Positions 11,296-24,400 of a stretch of 64,000 nt of DNA are shown here, piece after piece. The translations under genes were made by a program, and so were the position numbers. The stretch lies in NCBI RefSeq assembly GCF_018691265.1, contig NW_024881324.1, positions 1,856,730 through 1,920,729 on the forward strand. Direction: 5' to 3'. How positions within the stretch are numbered: the stretch's first letter is position 1; each line of letters starts with the position of its first letter. A model generated the notes under the pieces. That model did no database searches. It worked only from the letters and a program-made list of their open reading frames with translations, and had not been told where the DNA came from. This stretch comes from Tyto alba. Taxonomy: Eukaryota; Chordata; Aves; Strigiformes; Tytonidae.

Positions 11296-14200
11296 CCAGT
11301 TTTGTCAGGCATGAAGACTTGAATCTTGGATAGCAAGTATCAAGTGAATATTTCATTTACTGACTGTGAAACATGTGTTCTCCATGCAAGTTGGTAATGA
11401 TTTGTAAAAACCTCATGCCTTATTCAGATTATTAAAACTTCTATTTAATTCAGTATTAGATCATTTGACTGTTATTTTTGCAAAAGTTTTGGGTGTTGGT
11501 CAAGTGTTTTAGCTTGTGTACAAGTAACTGGAAGTTTGTAGGCATGAAGCCAGTAACCTGAAACTTGTGTAATGGATTTATGTCAGAGCTGGCAGGGAAG
11601 CTGCAAAAATGTATAGCTAATCTATATGAAGACTGGATATCTGTTTAATTGTTATTGTCATTTAAGGAAAGATTTATTTGATTTTGAAGTTGCATTTTCC
11701 CTTTCCCCTTTTATTCTCTCCTCTAACAGGTGCATAATAATACATATTAAGGGTAATGTTTTTACTGCATTTTTTTCTAAATCTGAATATGAGATATTCG
11801 TGGTTGAATCTGGGCTCATGTTGGGTAATAAATTTCACTATATGTTTAATTATTTTCTTTACAAGGCGAGTTTCCCAAAAGTGCTGTACTAGCTGTAGTT
11901 GCAGATGAGCAGCCTCAGGTGAATACTACTGACATACAGACAAACACATGAATTTTTATTTCTTTGTGCTTTTACAAATAAATGGGAATTGCTGCAATTT
12001 GGGAAGTCTGCATGCATGAAAATGCATAATTTGAAGATATGAGAAGGGTTTTTTGCTAACCGCATAGGATTTTTACATAAATCAGAACATTCTAGTGTTC
12101 CCACACTTGCTTGTTTTCTAAGCATCTTGTTTGCTTGAGATAGTACCATCCCTGTAGCCTTTCACTGGCCCCTCTATACTGAGCTTTCCCTCAATAGACA
12201 ATACAGTTGCAGTTGCTTCCAGTCCCATTTCTGAATCAATGTCCTTGAGAGTATGTAACGAGGATGGCAAAACAGGTACTTACCTGCCTCCCCGAGGTTT
12301 AGAGAGTTTACATCATCTTATTTTGAAGCTGAGCCTATATAACGCCGAATCTGGAAGCTGGCTCTGACAGATCTATTCAGATCACACTATTCCAAGTGGC
12401 ACTGTTGTGGCTGCATGATGATCTCAGGAAGGTTTCTTTGGAGTAATGGAAAACTCTGCCTATCCAGGATGTTTTGTGGTCAGAAATAATATTGCTGCAC
12501 GAGTGTGGCTTTTCAAGAACTAAGGCAAATGTTAGAGTACAGCATTATGTATGGGAAAATGCATCAGCTTCTTCAGTGGTTTGTCTGGTGTAAATACCCA
12601 TGTATTCTCCAGTATGAGTGAGACAATGTGAATTTTTTCGCTCTCTGAACTGATTTTTATGATTAGTCATGCATAGTATTTTGAAGCTCCCACACACTAA
12701 GTGTCATACAAAGCAGTGTTTAATTACCTTGGTGGATGTATTAGCTGTTTTACTGGAAGGGTCTATGAGCATTTGTACTTCTTAGGTTGTTCTTTCGACA
12801 AAAAAAGTAAAAGGTGGAGTGTTGGGAATGAGAAACTAAATCTCTGGGTTCAAAGAAAACCAGCTTGAGTATGCTGGGTTTCTTTCTTTTCATAGCAGTG
12901 TTGGTGTATCTTCCACTTCGATACAGTGAATGAAAGTATGGTGACTAGGATGACCCTTAAAATTTACGGGGAGGATTCTGTATGCTGCATTCAGTACGTG
13001 AGATGTTCCATTGCTTAACATCTTGAATTGAAGGTTTCAGGTTAGCTTGACCCCATCTTCATTGCTGTTTTTTTCTGTATAAAATAGATAGCCAGTTTTC
13101 TATAGCTGGTAGTTTGTATGCAAAATAGAGCCACAACTGAATTATTATTGCAGTATTAATTTTGCCGTTTGATTATAATTGAAGTATGAAATAGGGAATA
13201 ATTGTGGAGTTTTTAAATGCTCATGTACTGAACATGCTTCTTTTGATGTTGAGTAAATTCAGTCAGGTGTTTAAGGCTGAAATCTATGAGGTTTGTATAT
13301 GCCATGAGGTGGGCTTTGTCAGCTACATTTATTTTCTTTCTGGCTCAAACAGACAGTTGATCTCTTAAAAAATAAAGGATGAGCTTTAGGTATGCAGTGG
13401 CTTTCAAGGTAGTATCAACCAAATATAAAAGGAAAACCTGAAATTTATTCTCAAATGGAGGTACTTCCTATGTGAAAAATATTTGTGCATTATATTCTCT
13501 GAGCAGGTAATCTGAAATGAATATTAAGAAATATTTTTTAGCATGGAACTAGTAAAGCCATTGCTAATAATCCACTGAGATTTCTTAATTGGTAAAGGTA
13601 GTCTGCAAATTAAATGCAAATGAATCTTTGTGTTTAGCTTCAGTACCAAACAGTACAGCATGTGACATACTAGACGTAAATTGTGATGGAAGAAACCGCA
13701 ATTCAGTACGGTATCTTTTCTTATTGCTCTCTCCCCTGTTCACTCTGGTCCCTGTCAGTTTAGTCTGTCACTTTTTTCCTTTCTAGTCCTGTATCTCTTT
13801 CAGGTTTTGACATTTTATTTTTTGGTGGGGTTTTTTTTGTTTGTTTTTGGTTTTGCTTTGTTTTTTTTTTTTTTTACTTCTCCCAGTTTTTCATGCTTTA
13901 AACCCTATGCTGGCGGTGTGTAACTGGTGCTGGTGGGTGCCTTGTGAACAAGTGGTGGGAGAGCTAAGGATTTGTAGTGTGTGTGTAGGAGGGCGGTATT
14001 GTTCGTTTCGCTTAATCTGCGAAAGTTTAGATTGGCCTTTCTGTGGTCAACAAAAATTGAAACTGTGATTTGATACAGATAGTTCTGTGCTTTAAGGGGA
14101 AATGGCAGAACAGGTATGCAGATGCATCTGACTGCCTATGGTTCTATGCCTTAGATACCGAGGAAGAAATTCTATTAGAAATTTTTGTCTTTGTAGAGAA

Positions 14201-14716
14201 GTAGTTTATAGGTATGTGAAATAGGAAAATGCTGTTTCCTCTGTGTATGTTTGTGTGTGTTGGGAGGGAGGAGAATACTTGGTATATATGATGTTTGCAA
14301 CTTGTGTGCCAAGACAGATGTTTTAAATTTCACTGTGTTTTCTATTATATATGCTAAGTGTCAGAGTTTTGCTCAGTGAAATTAGTTTTAAAAATATTTC
14401 GACTAGATATTTATATTCTCAAACTACTGTTTTCAGTCAAGAAAATGTAAATCTGTTGTAGTTCTTAAGGTATTTATGATTCACTTATAAAGAACATCTG
14501 AAAGGATTAGCTGTTGTTTGCTTATTGTATATTTTTTCTGAAAATATTGATTTCTGAATTGCAAATGCTGAATGTAAAGTACTGTGAGAAATCCTATTTT
14601 AATTGAGTTTCAATCCAAGTGTGACCTTTTAGTGATAGATCTTACTGGACATTTGATTGGAATTAACTTTTTTTTCCTACTTACAAAAAAAATGCCTTTC
14701 TTTCCCCTCTCCTCAG

Positions 14717-14768
14717 AATCAACGAATCCCATCTGACATGGTGTTTCTCAGAACATCGGAAAAAACTG
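14717..14768 (+). CDS. ATP9B: ATP9B exon: NQRIPSDMVFLRTSEKT, actuator domain
   Basis: This exon continues the A domain directly after VEK. It reads Asn-Gln-Arg-Ile-Pro-Ser-Asp-Met-Val-Phe-Leu-Arg-Thr-Ser-Glu-Lys-Thr and ends one base into a Gly codon. The (I/V)P(A/S)D(M/I) motif is the P-type ATPase strand motif that precedes the DGET loop. The acceptor is CTCTCCTCAG and the donor G|GTATGT, both good. The exon is 52 nt. The Thr at the end is Ala in the mammalian sequence as I remember it, a modest lineage difference. Confidence 0.96.
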
Positions 14769-15255
14769 GTATGTTTTGATAATTCAGATTGGTTATGTGA
14801 TCAGTTTGTGGTTGCAGTAAAATTTTAGATTGTGCATTGTGCTTAATTTGATGTGGTCAAATGGATAGATGGTAGGTGGTCTACCTCAATCAGATTAATG
14901 GGACAGTGTCCATATGTGACAGTATGCTTGGACTGTAAAAGCGGGGAAATCATACTGTCAACATGAGACCTTTATAGATATGTTCCTCTAAATAGATGAT
15001 TTTATGAACTGTTATAATCAAATGTTTAGGTAAAGCAAATATTAAGACTATTTTATATTTAAAAGATTGTACTTGTTTAATGACTGGACAGTATTTTAAA
15101 TTATTTACAACTAATCATTATCTTGCAACACACATTTAAGTATCGTCTGACTGTTTCAGTTATCAGATTGAAAAGAACTGAAATCTGAACCTACTATGTG
15201 ATTGAAATAATTTAAAAAAAAAATCTATTATGATCTAAAAACCTGAAATAACTGA

Positions 15256-15274
15256 TTTTTTTTTTTTTTTTTTT
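15256..15274. repeat. poly(T) tract, 19 bases
   Basis: An uninterrupted T run between AACTGA and CCATTTGG. No associated element was recognised. Confidence 0.9.
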
Positions 15275-18200
15275 CCATTTGGAAACAATCTTGCCTTTTT
15301 CGGTCAGTCAAAAAAAACAAACAATTTCCTTGAGTGAGAGAAAGAGAAGTAATTCTCATTAGCTTTCTCTTCACATGGTGATAGGGGCATACACTTAATC
15401 TTTGAGAAACAAATATCTCCTTTATAGGAACCCTATAAATTATAGGTGTTTTGATTAAAGTTTAGAAATTGCTATTGGATGTCCCTCATATAACTCAAAT
15501 GAGTTTCCCTCCTTTATATTACCATTTCTCTTCAGATCCTGAAGAACTGTCTGATATTTGTCAGACAGCACTAAATTTCATGAAGCTAATATTGGTAAAC
15601 CCCGTATTAGTGGCACTTGGTATTTCACTGTGGCACTGGAGTTCTATCATATATTTCAGATAAAAGGCTAAATTTGCAGAGATCATTTGTAAGAGAAGAC
15701 AAAAATATTTCTGCTAGCCTACAGAGCACTACTAGAGCTATATATTTGCTGAAGGAAGAAGAAATTACTGTATAGTTACTGTGTCTTGCTGATGACTTTC
15801 AAATGCTGGATAGATGCACTAGATCATCTATAACTGGTCTGGACTGACAAAGTTTCCTAATAGTCTGTATATAATTTCCATCCTGGTTAACCACCTTCTG
15901 GTTCAGGATATATGGGCTTTTATTTTTATTCCCTCCCACAATACCACATTTTGTTAAAATGCATAATGCTTCTGACAACTCAAATCTCTTGGATCCAGCA
16001 TGATTATAAAAGGATTGATAATGTTTCTTCTTAGATTACTCACAATGTCATCTTTTCCTACTCTTCCTACAAAAACTGTTTCAGCTGAAATCACAGCCCC
16101 TAGAAAAGTAGAAAGTAGGAGGACTTGTGCACCTGTAGAAGAATTACTGGGCTACTCGCATGCAGCGTGTAAGAGGTAGAAGGTCCATGTGAGTTGATCC
16201 AAAATTTTCCTAGCCTTTACTAGCTATGTTGGATTAGGTGTTACCTCTTTTGGCGTTTAGAAACAATCATCATCCACTCCAGCAGGGGTGTGTATCAATT
16301 GTAATTTCTTTAAGTGATGCACGACAGTAGAAATGTGTAGGGAACTCGGTATGTAACGCTGTGCAGTGTTTGCTGTTGTAGGATCATCAAGATCTTTTTG
16401 TCTGGTGGGAGCTAGCTTGCTGTCCTTAATTAGGATCCTTACAGCAGTTTACATCAGAAGCATTGCCACTGCTGTAATAAATGAAAAATAAGAAGACACA
16501 GTTGCCTAGCTTGCAACAAACCAAGTTCTTGAATTAGGTAATTTGCATATCTGCACTGCAGCATGTTTTCCTTCTAGTTAATTTGTGAATTCCGGAATTC
16601 TGTTTGTGAGGTTACAAAACAGTGTGTAGTCTCCCTTCCCTGTAGTACTACTAGTTAAAGGATGGGACACGTCTATGGTTGTCAATGAACAAAACAGGCC
16701 AAAAATACATCTGCACAGGATACCGCTGTGTCTCGGTTGGAATATATATGAATAGTAAATCTTGAAGGACCACAGTTAATACAAGGTAAACGATCTCTTT
16801 GTCAAGATACAGATGGGAGAGGGGAACAGGGTGAATCTCTATGTCAGAAATGTGTGAAGAAGACCACTTTTGAAAGTAAAATTAGTAAAGTCTACTTCAG
16901 TGGTCGGTGTTTAAGTCTGTTGCAGTCAGCTTTCTTAGAATGTCATAATTCAAATTTTCCTGTAAGAAGCTCCATTGATTTACTATCTAGAAAATAAAGC
17001 AACTTATTTTAAAAGTTTAGCATGTTGTAACAATAGACTTTCCATAACTGATATCAAAAAAATGTTTGTGAGCACTTTGAAGGAGTTGTGTACCTACTGT
17101 GTAAACGTTCATTATAATGTAAAGTGAGTAAAGAGCAAATTGAGTGAAATCTTCCCAGAATTATGATAGAAATTATTTTATATACATTCCTGCTTCACAT
17201 GGGATGTGATTTTTAACATTGAAAATGCACTTTGTATAATCATGCAACAGGTTAACTAGTTATATTGATGTTGCATTTCTTTAAAAACAAAGCAAAAAAT
17301 TAATCCCCTGAACTTCAAGCATATGGCAGTAATTGTTTTTTGACTAAAGACTGAACACTTACATCGGTAATTGTTTCTTCCTGGATGTTGCAGTTTTGAC
17401 TGATTTATGGTTTAATTTATAGTTGACACTTTAAGTACTTTGTAAAACACATTAGTTTTTGCATGGCTTTATGTTCTATATATAATTTTATTTTATCTTC
17501 TGTGCAATAAAACAGTTTAACTATAACTTGGTACTATAAATCAATAAAGTGAAGAGTTTGAACTAATCTTAAAATCCAACCTACCCTGTAAGCTTCTTTT
17601 GGGGCAAAGGACTATTTTCCAACTTCAGTATTTATACTACATATTACGGTAGCCTGTAGCACTGCAGTATCCTGTATTTTTAGTCAGAAGAGAAGCAGTT
17701 AGATTTATAAATGGGTAGTTTACAAAGTTCAGCCTAAAACTATGCTTGCTCCTTTTTACACAGATGTGGTACCATGGAAGAAATGCGACAGTGGTGTGTG
17801 CTTGTTTTCCTCCCCTTCCACTTCCCACCCACCCCCTAAATGCCCTTTTAGGAATGTTGAGTTTTTTAGGATCCCTTTTACTCTACATAGCAGAAGCTGA
17901 ATTTCAGGGAATCAAGCTTATTTTCATAAAGCTAAATTCTTATTAGATGCCTTTTTTTTTTTTTTTTACCTTATAAGATACATTGTCTTTTATCTAGAAT
18001 ACCTTAATATAATCTGATATGATGACTTGATGCAAATTGTGTAGATGTATCTAATTTCTAAGATTCATACGGGGTTTTGATCAGACTTTTAGAAAAGTTA
18101 GTCGAAAGACTAATGTAGGTGGGTCTTTGTTTTGTATTCATGTCTGACAGTCTGTAACATTGGTATTCCTCTCTTTCATGAATGGAGGCAGCTAGATAGC

Positions 18201-19253
18201 TGTTTGAGTTTAGAGTTAAGATTACTTCCCTGGGGGGATGGAGCAGGTGGAAATCACTCCACAGATGTGAATTCTTTGCTGCCGTCAGGCTCCCCATATA
18301 ACAGAGCTTTCCACAAGATCTTCACTGGCTTCCAAAATAAAATAAAAAAAAAGTATGAAAGAAAAAAATTTAAGAGCAAAAAACCTCTGGAATAATATCT
18401 TGGTTTTATATATCTTTAAAAAGGGAAGGGGGAAGGTTAAGGCTGACCCTTGGTTTTGCTCATTACATATGGCAGAGATGACAAGCAATTTGGAAGATTT
18501 GTCCCATTTATCAGCCTTCCACCAGATTAAAGGAAATGGTCATGCTGAGCTGGCTGCAAATGATCGTTTAAAGGTTATTTTTATTTGGTATATAAGCAGT
18601 CATCGTGCCAGAAACAACTGACTACCTTAGTGGAAAGCTGTTATGCAAATGTAGGCAAGATCTGTGTCACACCAATGGAAAGCTCTGTTACTGAAATCTA
18701 GCTTGATCCCAAGTGTCCTTTAACATTGTTTTCAGGGTTGGTTTTTTGTTTGGGTTTTTTTTACATTGCTCGACATGCTCTCTACGTTTTATTTGTCTAT
18801 ATGCCATATCAATCATAGATCTAAAGCTAGACAGGATGTTCCAGACATCATTGTATTACTTTATAATTGTCCACAGAAACTGCCAACTGAAGCAGGTGTT
18901 AATGGCTTTGGCATTATGGGAATATTATCAAAGATACTGTGTTTCTAAAAGACAGAAGAAAAATATCAAGGATAAACTCTTTCCTTCTCTAAGCTAAAAT
19001 CCTTGTCCTCCACCTTGCTAGTGCCTGGTGGTATTGGTGCCTTGGTTCAGTGACTGGCTTCTGATCCAGGTCAGGTATTCCTGTGCTAACACACAAAGGT
19101 GTTCTAACCTGAACTGGAACTGGTCCTTCATGAAAATCTGGTGCATGTCTTTATAAGACTTGGAGTATTTGTGCTCTGTTAAGTTTCAAGTGTGAAATTT
19201 TGAGAGGAACACAAATTTGATAGGGTGGTTACAGTGTCAAAAAAAATGAATGA

Positions 19254-19256
<3 letters not shown>

Positions 19257-19284
<28 letters not shown>

Positions 19285-19285
19285 T
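19257..19285. repeat. poly(T) tract, 29 bases
   Basis: A T run preceded by GAATGAAGC and followed by CCCCTCAAC. Its length is likely polymorphic or uncertain in assembly. Confidence 0.9.
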
Positions 19286-20646
19286 CCCCTCAACATTTTC
19301 ATTTACCTACCTCCAGTAACATCATATTCTTACTATTCACAGGGCAAAAGCGGGCATATGCAGTGACTGGTTCTGAGTTAAGCACGTGTTGATTTTTTTG
19401 CTAGTTCCTAGAACAGATGATTGCTGGAGCTAACAGCTTGGCTTTTCTCTTGTTCATTTGGCTCCTTCATCCTCTAATTTTTCACAAAAATTCAAGGAAT
19501 TCTGTATCCTTGAGATCTTTGGTCTGTCATACTTGATTGAAATTGGCCACAAGTTGACAGTTGGTGGGAGAAAGGTGGCATGGCAGAATAGTGTTGTGCA
19601 TGGAAATAGGGCTAAAGCCTCTGTAACTGAAAGAGCCAAGGGCTAACTGCTTTTTGGGCTTGTGACCTGCTCCCACAGATGCTAGGACTACAAAGAATTG
19701 TTTGTATTCTGTACTACTCCTAACTATTTAGGCCTGTGACAGACTAATCATGACACTGTTACGCTACTGGGTTTTGTTAGTAGTGTTCTAGGAGGGTAAG
19801 AATTGACTAATCTCAGTTAAACCATTCTTTTTGTTTCTGAGCTCCACCTCATCACAGATAATGCTTTGTGATGGTATGGAAAGTAGAGCTGGGTTTTCTC
19901 TTCAGCCTTTTCTGGTAGAAACTGAACTTCCAAATGGTAAAGTGGAAGTGCTTTTACTGGTCTCCTTCAGCTTTCCTGACTGTGATATCTGAACCTTGTA
20001 CATCTGTCTTTCGCACAGAGTTAGAACTTTGGGCAGACACTTGGTTCTAGGTAGCGTAACAGCCACTGCTTCCAGAAAAAAAGTAGTTTTCCCGAGAGAC
20101 AGAGTATTACGTTAAGATATTCCTCTTCTAACAAACTTGTAAAAGTTTCTAGAAACTGTAAAGGTAGAAGTCTAGTGAAATAAGGTCCACAAATGTATTT
20201 TAATACATCAGCTGCTGTAGATTTCTCAGCAGCTACCGAATTGGCAAAAGGTTGGGGTTTTTTGGTATTGTTAGAGGTGATACTCTAGAGAGAGCAACTC
20301 CCACTGGCTGATCAGCTCCGCTTCTGTCAAGCATACTGTCATGCATGAATCATCATTGTAAAACATTTTTGTTATCATATGTCTTTAATTTTGTTATCAA
20401 ATATCTTTAAATCCAGTATATAGTAATTTACTGGAGTGAACATTGCAGAATACTGTACGTCTGCCACTACAGCTGTGCAATGGAAGCAATAGGGAAGTGG
20501 GAAATCAATAACACATTCTCACCATCCTTTGATTGTGAAGAACCTTTAATTCCTTTTCAGGTAATGCACAGTTGTTACCTCTGGTATTTTTCAGGCCTGT
20601 ATTACTTTGTTTTGGTTCTTACCTGTGTGAGTACTCTAGATGGTAT

Positions 20647-21450
20647 CTCAGAATTGCAGAATGGTTGAGATTGGAAGGGATCTCCAGACGTCTGGTCCAA
20701 CGCCTGTGCTCAAGCAGGGCCACCTAGAGCTGGTGGGCGGGACCATGGCCTGACAGCTTTTGAATATCTCCAGAGAAGGAAATTCCCCAGCCTCTCAGGG
20801 CAAGCTGTGCCAGTGCTTGGTCATCCTTACAGTTAAAGAATAATAATTCTTGTTTCCTGATGTTCAGAGGAAACCTCCTGTGTTTCAGTTTGTGCCTGTT
20901 GCCTCTGGTCCTGTCACTGGACACCTCTGGGAAGAGCTGGCTCAGTTTTTGCACCCTCCCTCCAGGTGTTTATAGATGTTAATATGCTCCTTCTCTTCTC
21001 CAGACTCTCTCAGACCCTCCTGATAGGTGAGGTGCTCCATCATCGTCGTGGCCCTTTGCTGGACTCTCTCCAGCGTGCCCCTACCTCTCTCGTACCGGGG
21101 AGCCCAGCACTGGACACAGGACTCCGGGGGTGGCCCCCCCAGTGCTGAGCAGAGGGGCAGGATCGCCCCCCTCGGCCCGATGGCAGCGCCGTGCCTAACG
21201 CAGCCTGGCATACCGGCAGCTTGTTTTGCTGCAAGGGCACGTTGCTGGCTTGTGTTCAACTTGGAACCTACCCGGACCCCCAGGTCCCTTTCTGCCAAGC
21301 TCCTTTCCAGCTGGGTGGCCCCCAGAATACAGTGGTCGGGGGGGTTGCTTCTCCCCAGGTGCGGGACTTTGCACCATTTCTTGTTGAACTTTTAGATTCT
21401 TGTCAGCCTGTTTCTCCAGCCTGCCGAAGCCCCTCTGGACACCCCCCATT
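20647..21450 (-). mobile_element. CR1 LINE, 5'-truncated, antisense, about 0.8 kb
   Basis: On the + strand the left end reads CAGAATTGCAGAATGGTTGAG and then TTGGAAGGGATCTCCAG, the complement of a CR1 3' end. Reading leftward on the minus strand, open frames at 21449-21195, 21298-20942 and 20954-20724 carry successive CR1 reverse-transcriptase C-terminal words: RLEKQADKNL, AERDLGVRVGSKLN, LERVQQRATTMMEHL, SDRTRGN and KLKHRRFPLNIRK. The pieces lie in different frames, so the coding region is broken by at least two frameshifts. It is more G+C-rich than the host intron. It is a non-functional relic and its polarity is opposite to ATP9B. Confidence 0.94.
20724..21449 (-). pseudogene. decayed CR1 ORF2 (reverse transcriptase) C-terminal remnant
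   Basis: Three overlapping minus-strand open segments in two frames represent the thumb and post-RT tail of the CR1 polyprotein. The longest (21298-20942) stays open for about 118 codons. The catalytic YADD-box region lies upstream of the truncation point and is absent, so the remnant cannot encode an active enzyme. Confidence 0.85.
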
Positions 21451-24400
21451 GCATAGATCAGTTTCTTGAGTTTTACCTATGAAATGCCATAAAAATTGTA
21501 TAAATTACTAGTTGCAAATGTGTATATTTTTCATAATTGTACCAAAAAGAGCAATCTCACTTGTATTAAAATTTATAGTTAAGATTTGCAGGATTCTTCC
21601 CTTGTAATTACTTTAACAACAATGGTATGAGTGAAGTGTGGGAATAAAACAGGAAAATAATTTTTCTTTTGTGTCTTTCTGGCAGTTAATTTCTGTAGCA
21701 ATATATCTGCCTCAGATGTGTTATCTTTAAAAAAAAAATTAGCCATTTTGCTGGCAAAAACTACACAATGCAAATACAGGATAAGTCATCCTTCATAGAG
21801 CTTGATTTGCTGTATGTTGGAAGGAGCTCTGAGTAAACTAGTAAAGGCTTACTCCAGTCTACCTTCTCAAACAAAGTCCACTAGTTAAAGAGTTATTTTG
21901 AAAATGATGAATTCTTAAGCATTTCTCTACAGAATGAGAGCATTGTGCTGACAAGTACATTTAATTTGTTTAAAGGGTCTAGTTTTGTAGATCTGAGAGT
22001 GCAAGTAGTAGTAGAACATTTGTGTCTTAATTTGAAATCCCAAACTCGCTGCAAGTAAAAGTATAATAAAGATGATACAAACAGAATCTATTTATTCTGG
22101 ACAGTTAGGAATAAGTGTTCTACAAACAACTTAATTGTCTGGGCCCCAGCCTGTTCTGGAACTTCAGATATTTGAAAATCAAACCAGAAGAAAAATGTCA
22201 GTTTGGAATTCAGTTGTACAACTGATGTCACTTTTTATCTCTTTATAAAATCAACTACTGCAGAATAATAAGGCTGAAGAAGTTGCATTTGTCACACATT
22301 CTGGAATTTTCTATTATGTTTAGAAAACAAGTGTTATAAAACCTACCTGTCTGGGAACTAAAATGCTTTGAAAATCTATTGCTATAGAGAATGATAAATG
22401 ACTAGAGTTAAGTTTTGCACATACGGCCAGATAAAAGTTTATCTTCAGGGCATGAGTAGCTGCCAACAATCTGTCCAAACCACTTTAATCTGTTTCTATA
22501 CTTCAGTTCCTATTCCGTTTTTAACATTTGATTTAACTTGGGCTTGAAATGTTTTGGTATCTACTTTAAGCCACTGGGTAATACTGATTCTATGTGATCA
22601 GCTACTTGTTTAAGATATGGTCAGATAGTATGAGTGTTACGTGGTGGAAAGAGGAGATCTCGGCAGGCATTAAGCTCCTAATAGAGTAATACTATGTTAT
22701 TGATGTAAAATTATGCAAGAAAACATTATTAGGGGACATGATCATATATTTAATTCCCTAATTATTTTCTTTTATTGTCTGTGCATACTTGGGTGACTGG
22801 CACAATACATGTGGTTCATTAGATTTGTAGCAAAATAAGCAGAAACAAATAAATATTTTACTATTTATTTTTTGTATTTAAAAAAAAAAAAAGACTAGTA
22901 AGAGTTGAACTGTAAGGAGGCTACGTATTGTGTGAGGCATAAATTTGCTGGTTTCCACTCTCCAGTGCTAATGCATTTCCCCAGAATTTCAGGGCTTTTG
23001 GTGGCTTGGCTGCAGTAGCAGTCTGAGTATCTTCAAATCCCAAACAATTCCCCCAGTTTTGGGAAACAGCTTAGAAAAGGTGAAGGTGAGAATCCTCAAA
23101 GCAGATTTCAGAGGCAAGCCGGGCAAACAAACTATAGGTATATTTATAACTGATAGACTGTGGATATGTTGTCGAAGGCTTTGAAAATAAAAGACAAATT
23201 ACTTTTGCAGGAGTTCAAGAATTCCTTGCATAGAAGCAATTTATAATATGTTTCCTGTAAAATATCTGTTCATAAGATTGATGCCATGCATTATGGTTTT
23301 TTAAAGATACTGTCACCTTTCTCTTCTGTTAGATTATTTAATTTTGGTTTGGTGTTCTGTTCTTTTTTTTTTTTTTCCTTTCTTATCTGAAGGATTTTCT
23401 AGGCAAGCTGTTAATGTTAGCTTGATAATTCTTCCAACGATTAGAAAATGTCTCTTTGTGGTCCTCATCTTTATTATGAAAAAGGAATTTCTGCGTAGCT
23501 TATAAAGTTCTGATTATTGTGTCCAATGAGGAGTGATCTTGCAGTAATTGTATTATTAATTATCTCACTAAAAATTTAGAAATTATTCTCAAATCAATCT
23601 TAATATATACGTAAGGAAAGGATGGCTTGCACATGATAGTCTGATTCTGACTTTCATATGGGGCTTAATGTGTGTGGCTGGCTGGAGCTGGAATGGAAGC
23701 TTGTGTAAGGAAGCTTGAGCTACCTTAGTCCAGCAGCTCTTTTTCCAGTGGTTGAAAACCAAATGTGGAGCAGCCTGCCTTGTAAGGAGTGCACGGTGGA
23801 GGAGGGCATGGGGCTCTCCATATAAGTGCTACGGCCCATGCTGCCATGCTGTCATTGCTCTTGGTACATATGAAGGGTTGGTGAAATTTAGCTCAAATAT
23901 TTAACTTCTTCATTGACAGTTCTGATTGCACGTGTCCATGTAGCTTTACACAGCTTTCCTCTGTCTGTCAAGTAAAAAGGAATTGGAAAAAAATACAAGT
24001 CCTCTGCTTTTTGCTGCAATGAAGTCCAGTGATAAATCTTTGCAGCTGAGTCTGTTGCATCTTCCCAGGCTCCTGTTTGGTAAAGGAGAATGTGCTTTTC
24101 CCTGCTAAATTTTTAACCAAAGATTTAGCCTTTTGTTTTTCACATGCCTATTGTATTCTGATGGCTTTATCAGCTCCTTTGACTTGTACTTTTCTGTGTT
24201 TAAGCTTTGTGAGATACCAAGGCTTCGATTCGTGCTCCTTCTAATTTACTTAATGGTATGTCCTTCAAGTTGATTACTATTGCTGCTGCTAAAATCTTCC
24301 AGACTAAATGTGCTTTCAGTGGATTCTGGTATATTTGGCCATATGCTTTCCTCAACCTCCTCTGTTTACTTGTGATCTCTGCTTTCATCAAGAGAGAAAA

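Larger units (their letters stand above)
6906..14716 (+). other. ATP9B: intron of ATP9B, 7.8 kb
   Basis: The intron starts GTTGAT and ends CTCCTCAG. It contains an AT dinucleotide-rich patch near 7258-7345, a 24-base T run at 10740-10763 and a sense CR1 tail at 10970-11295. A T/G-rich low-complexity stretch lies at 13817-13876. Several open frames, such as 7906-8307 (133 codons), show no recognisable protein. Confidence 0.9.
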
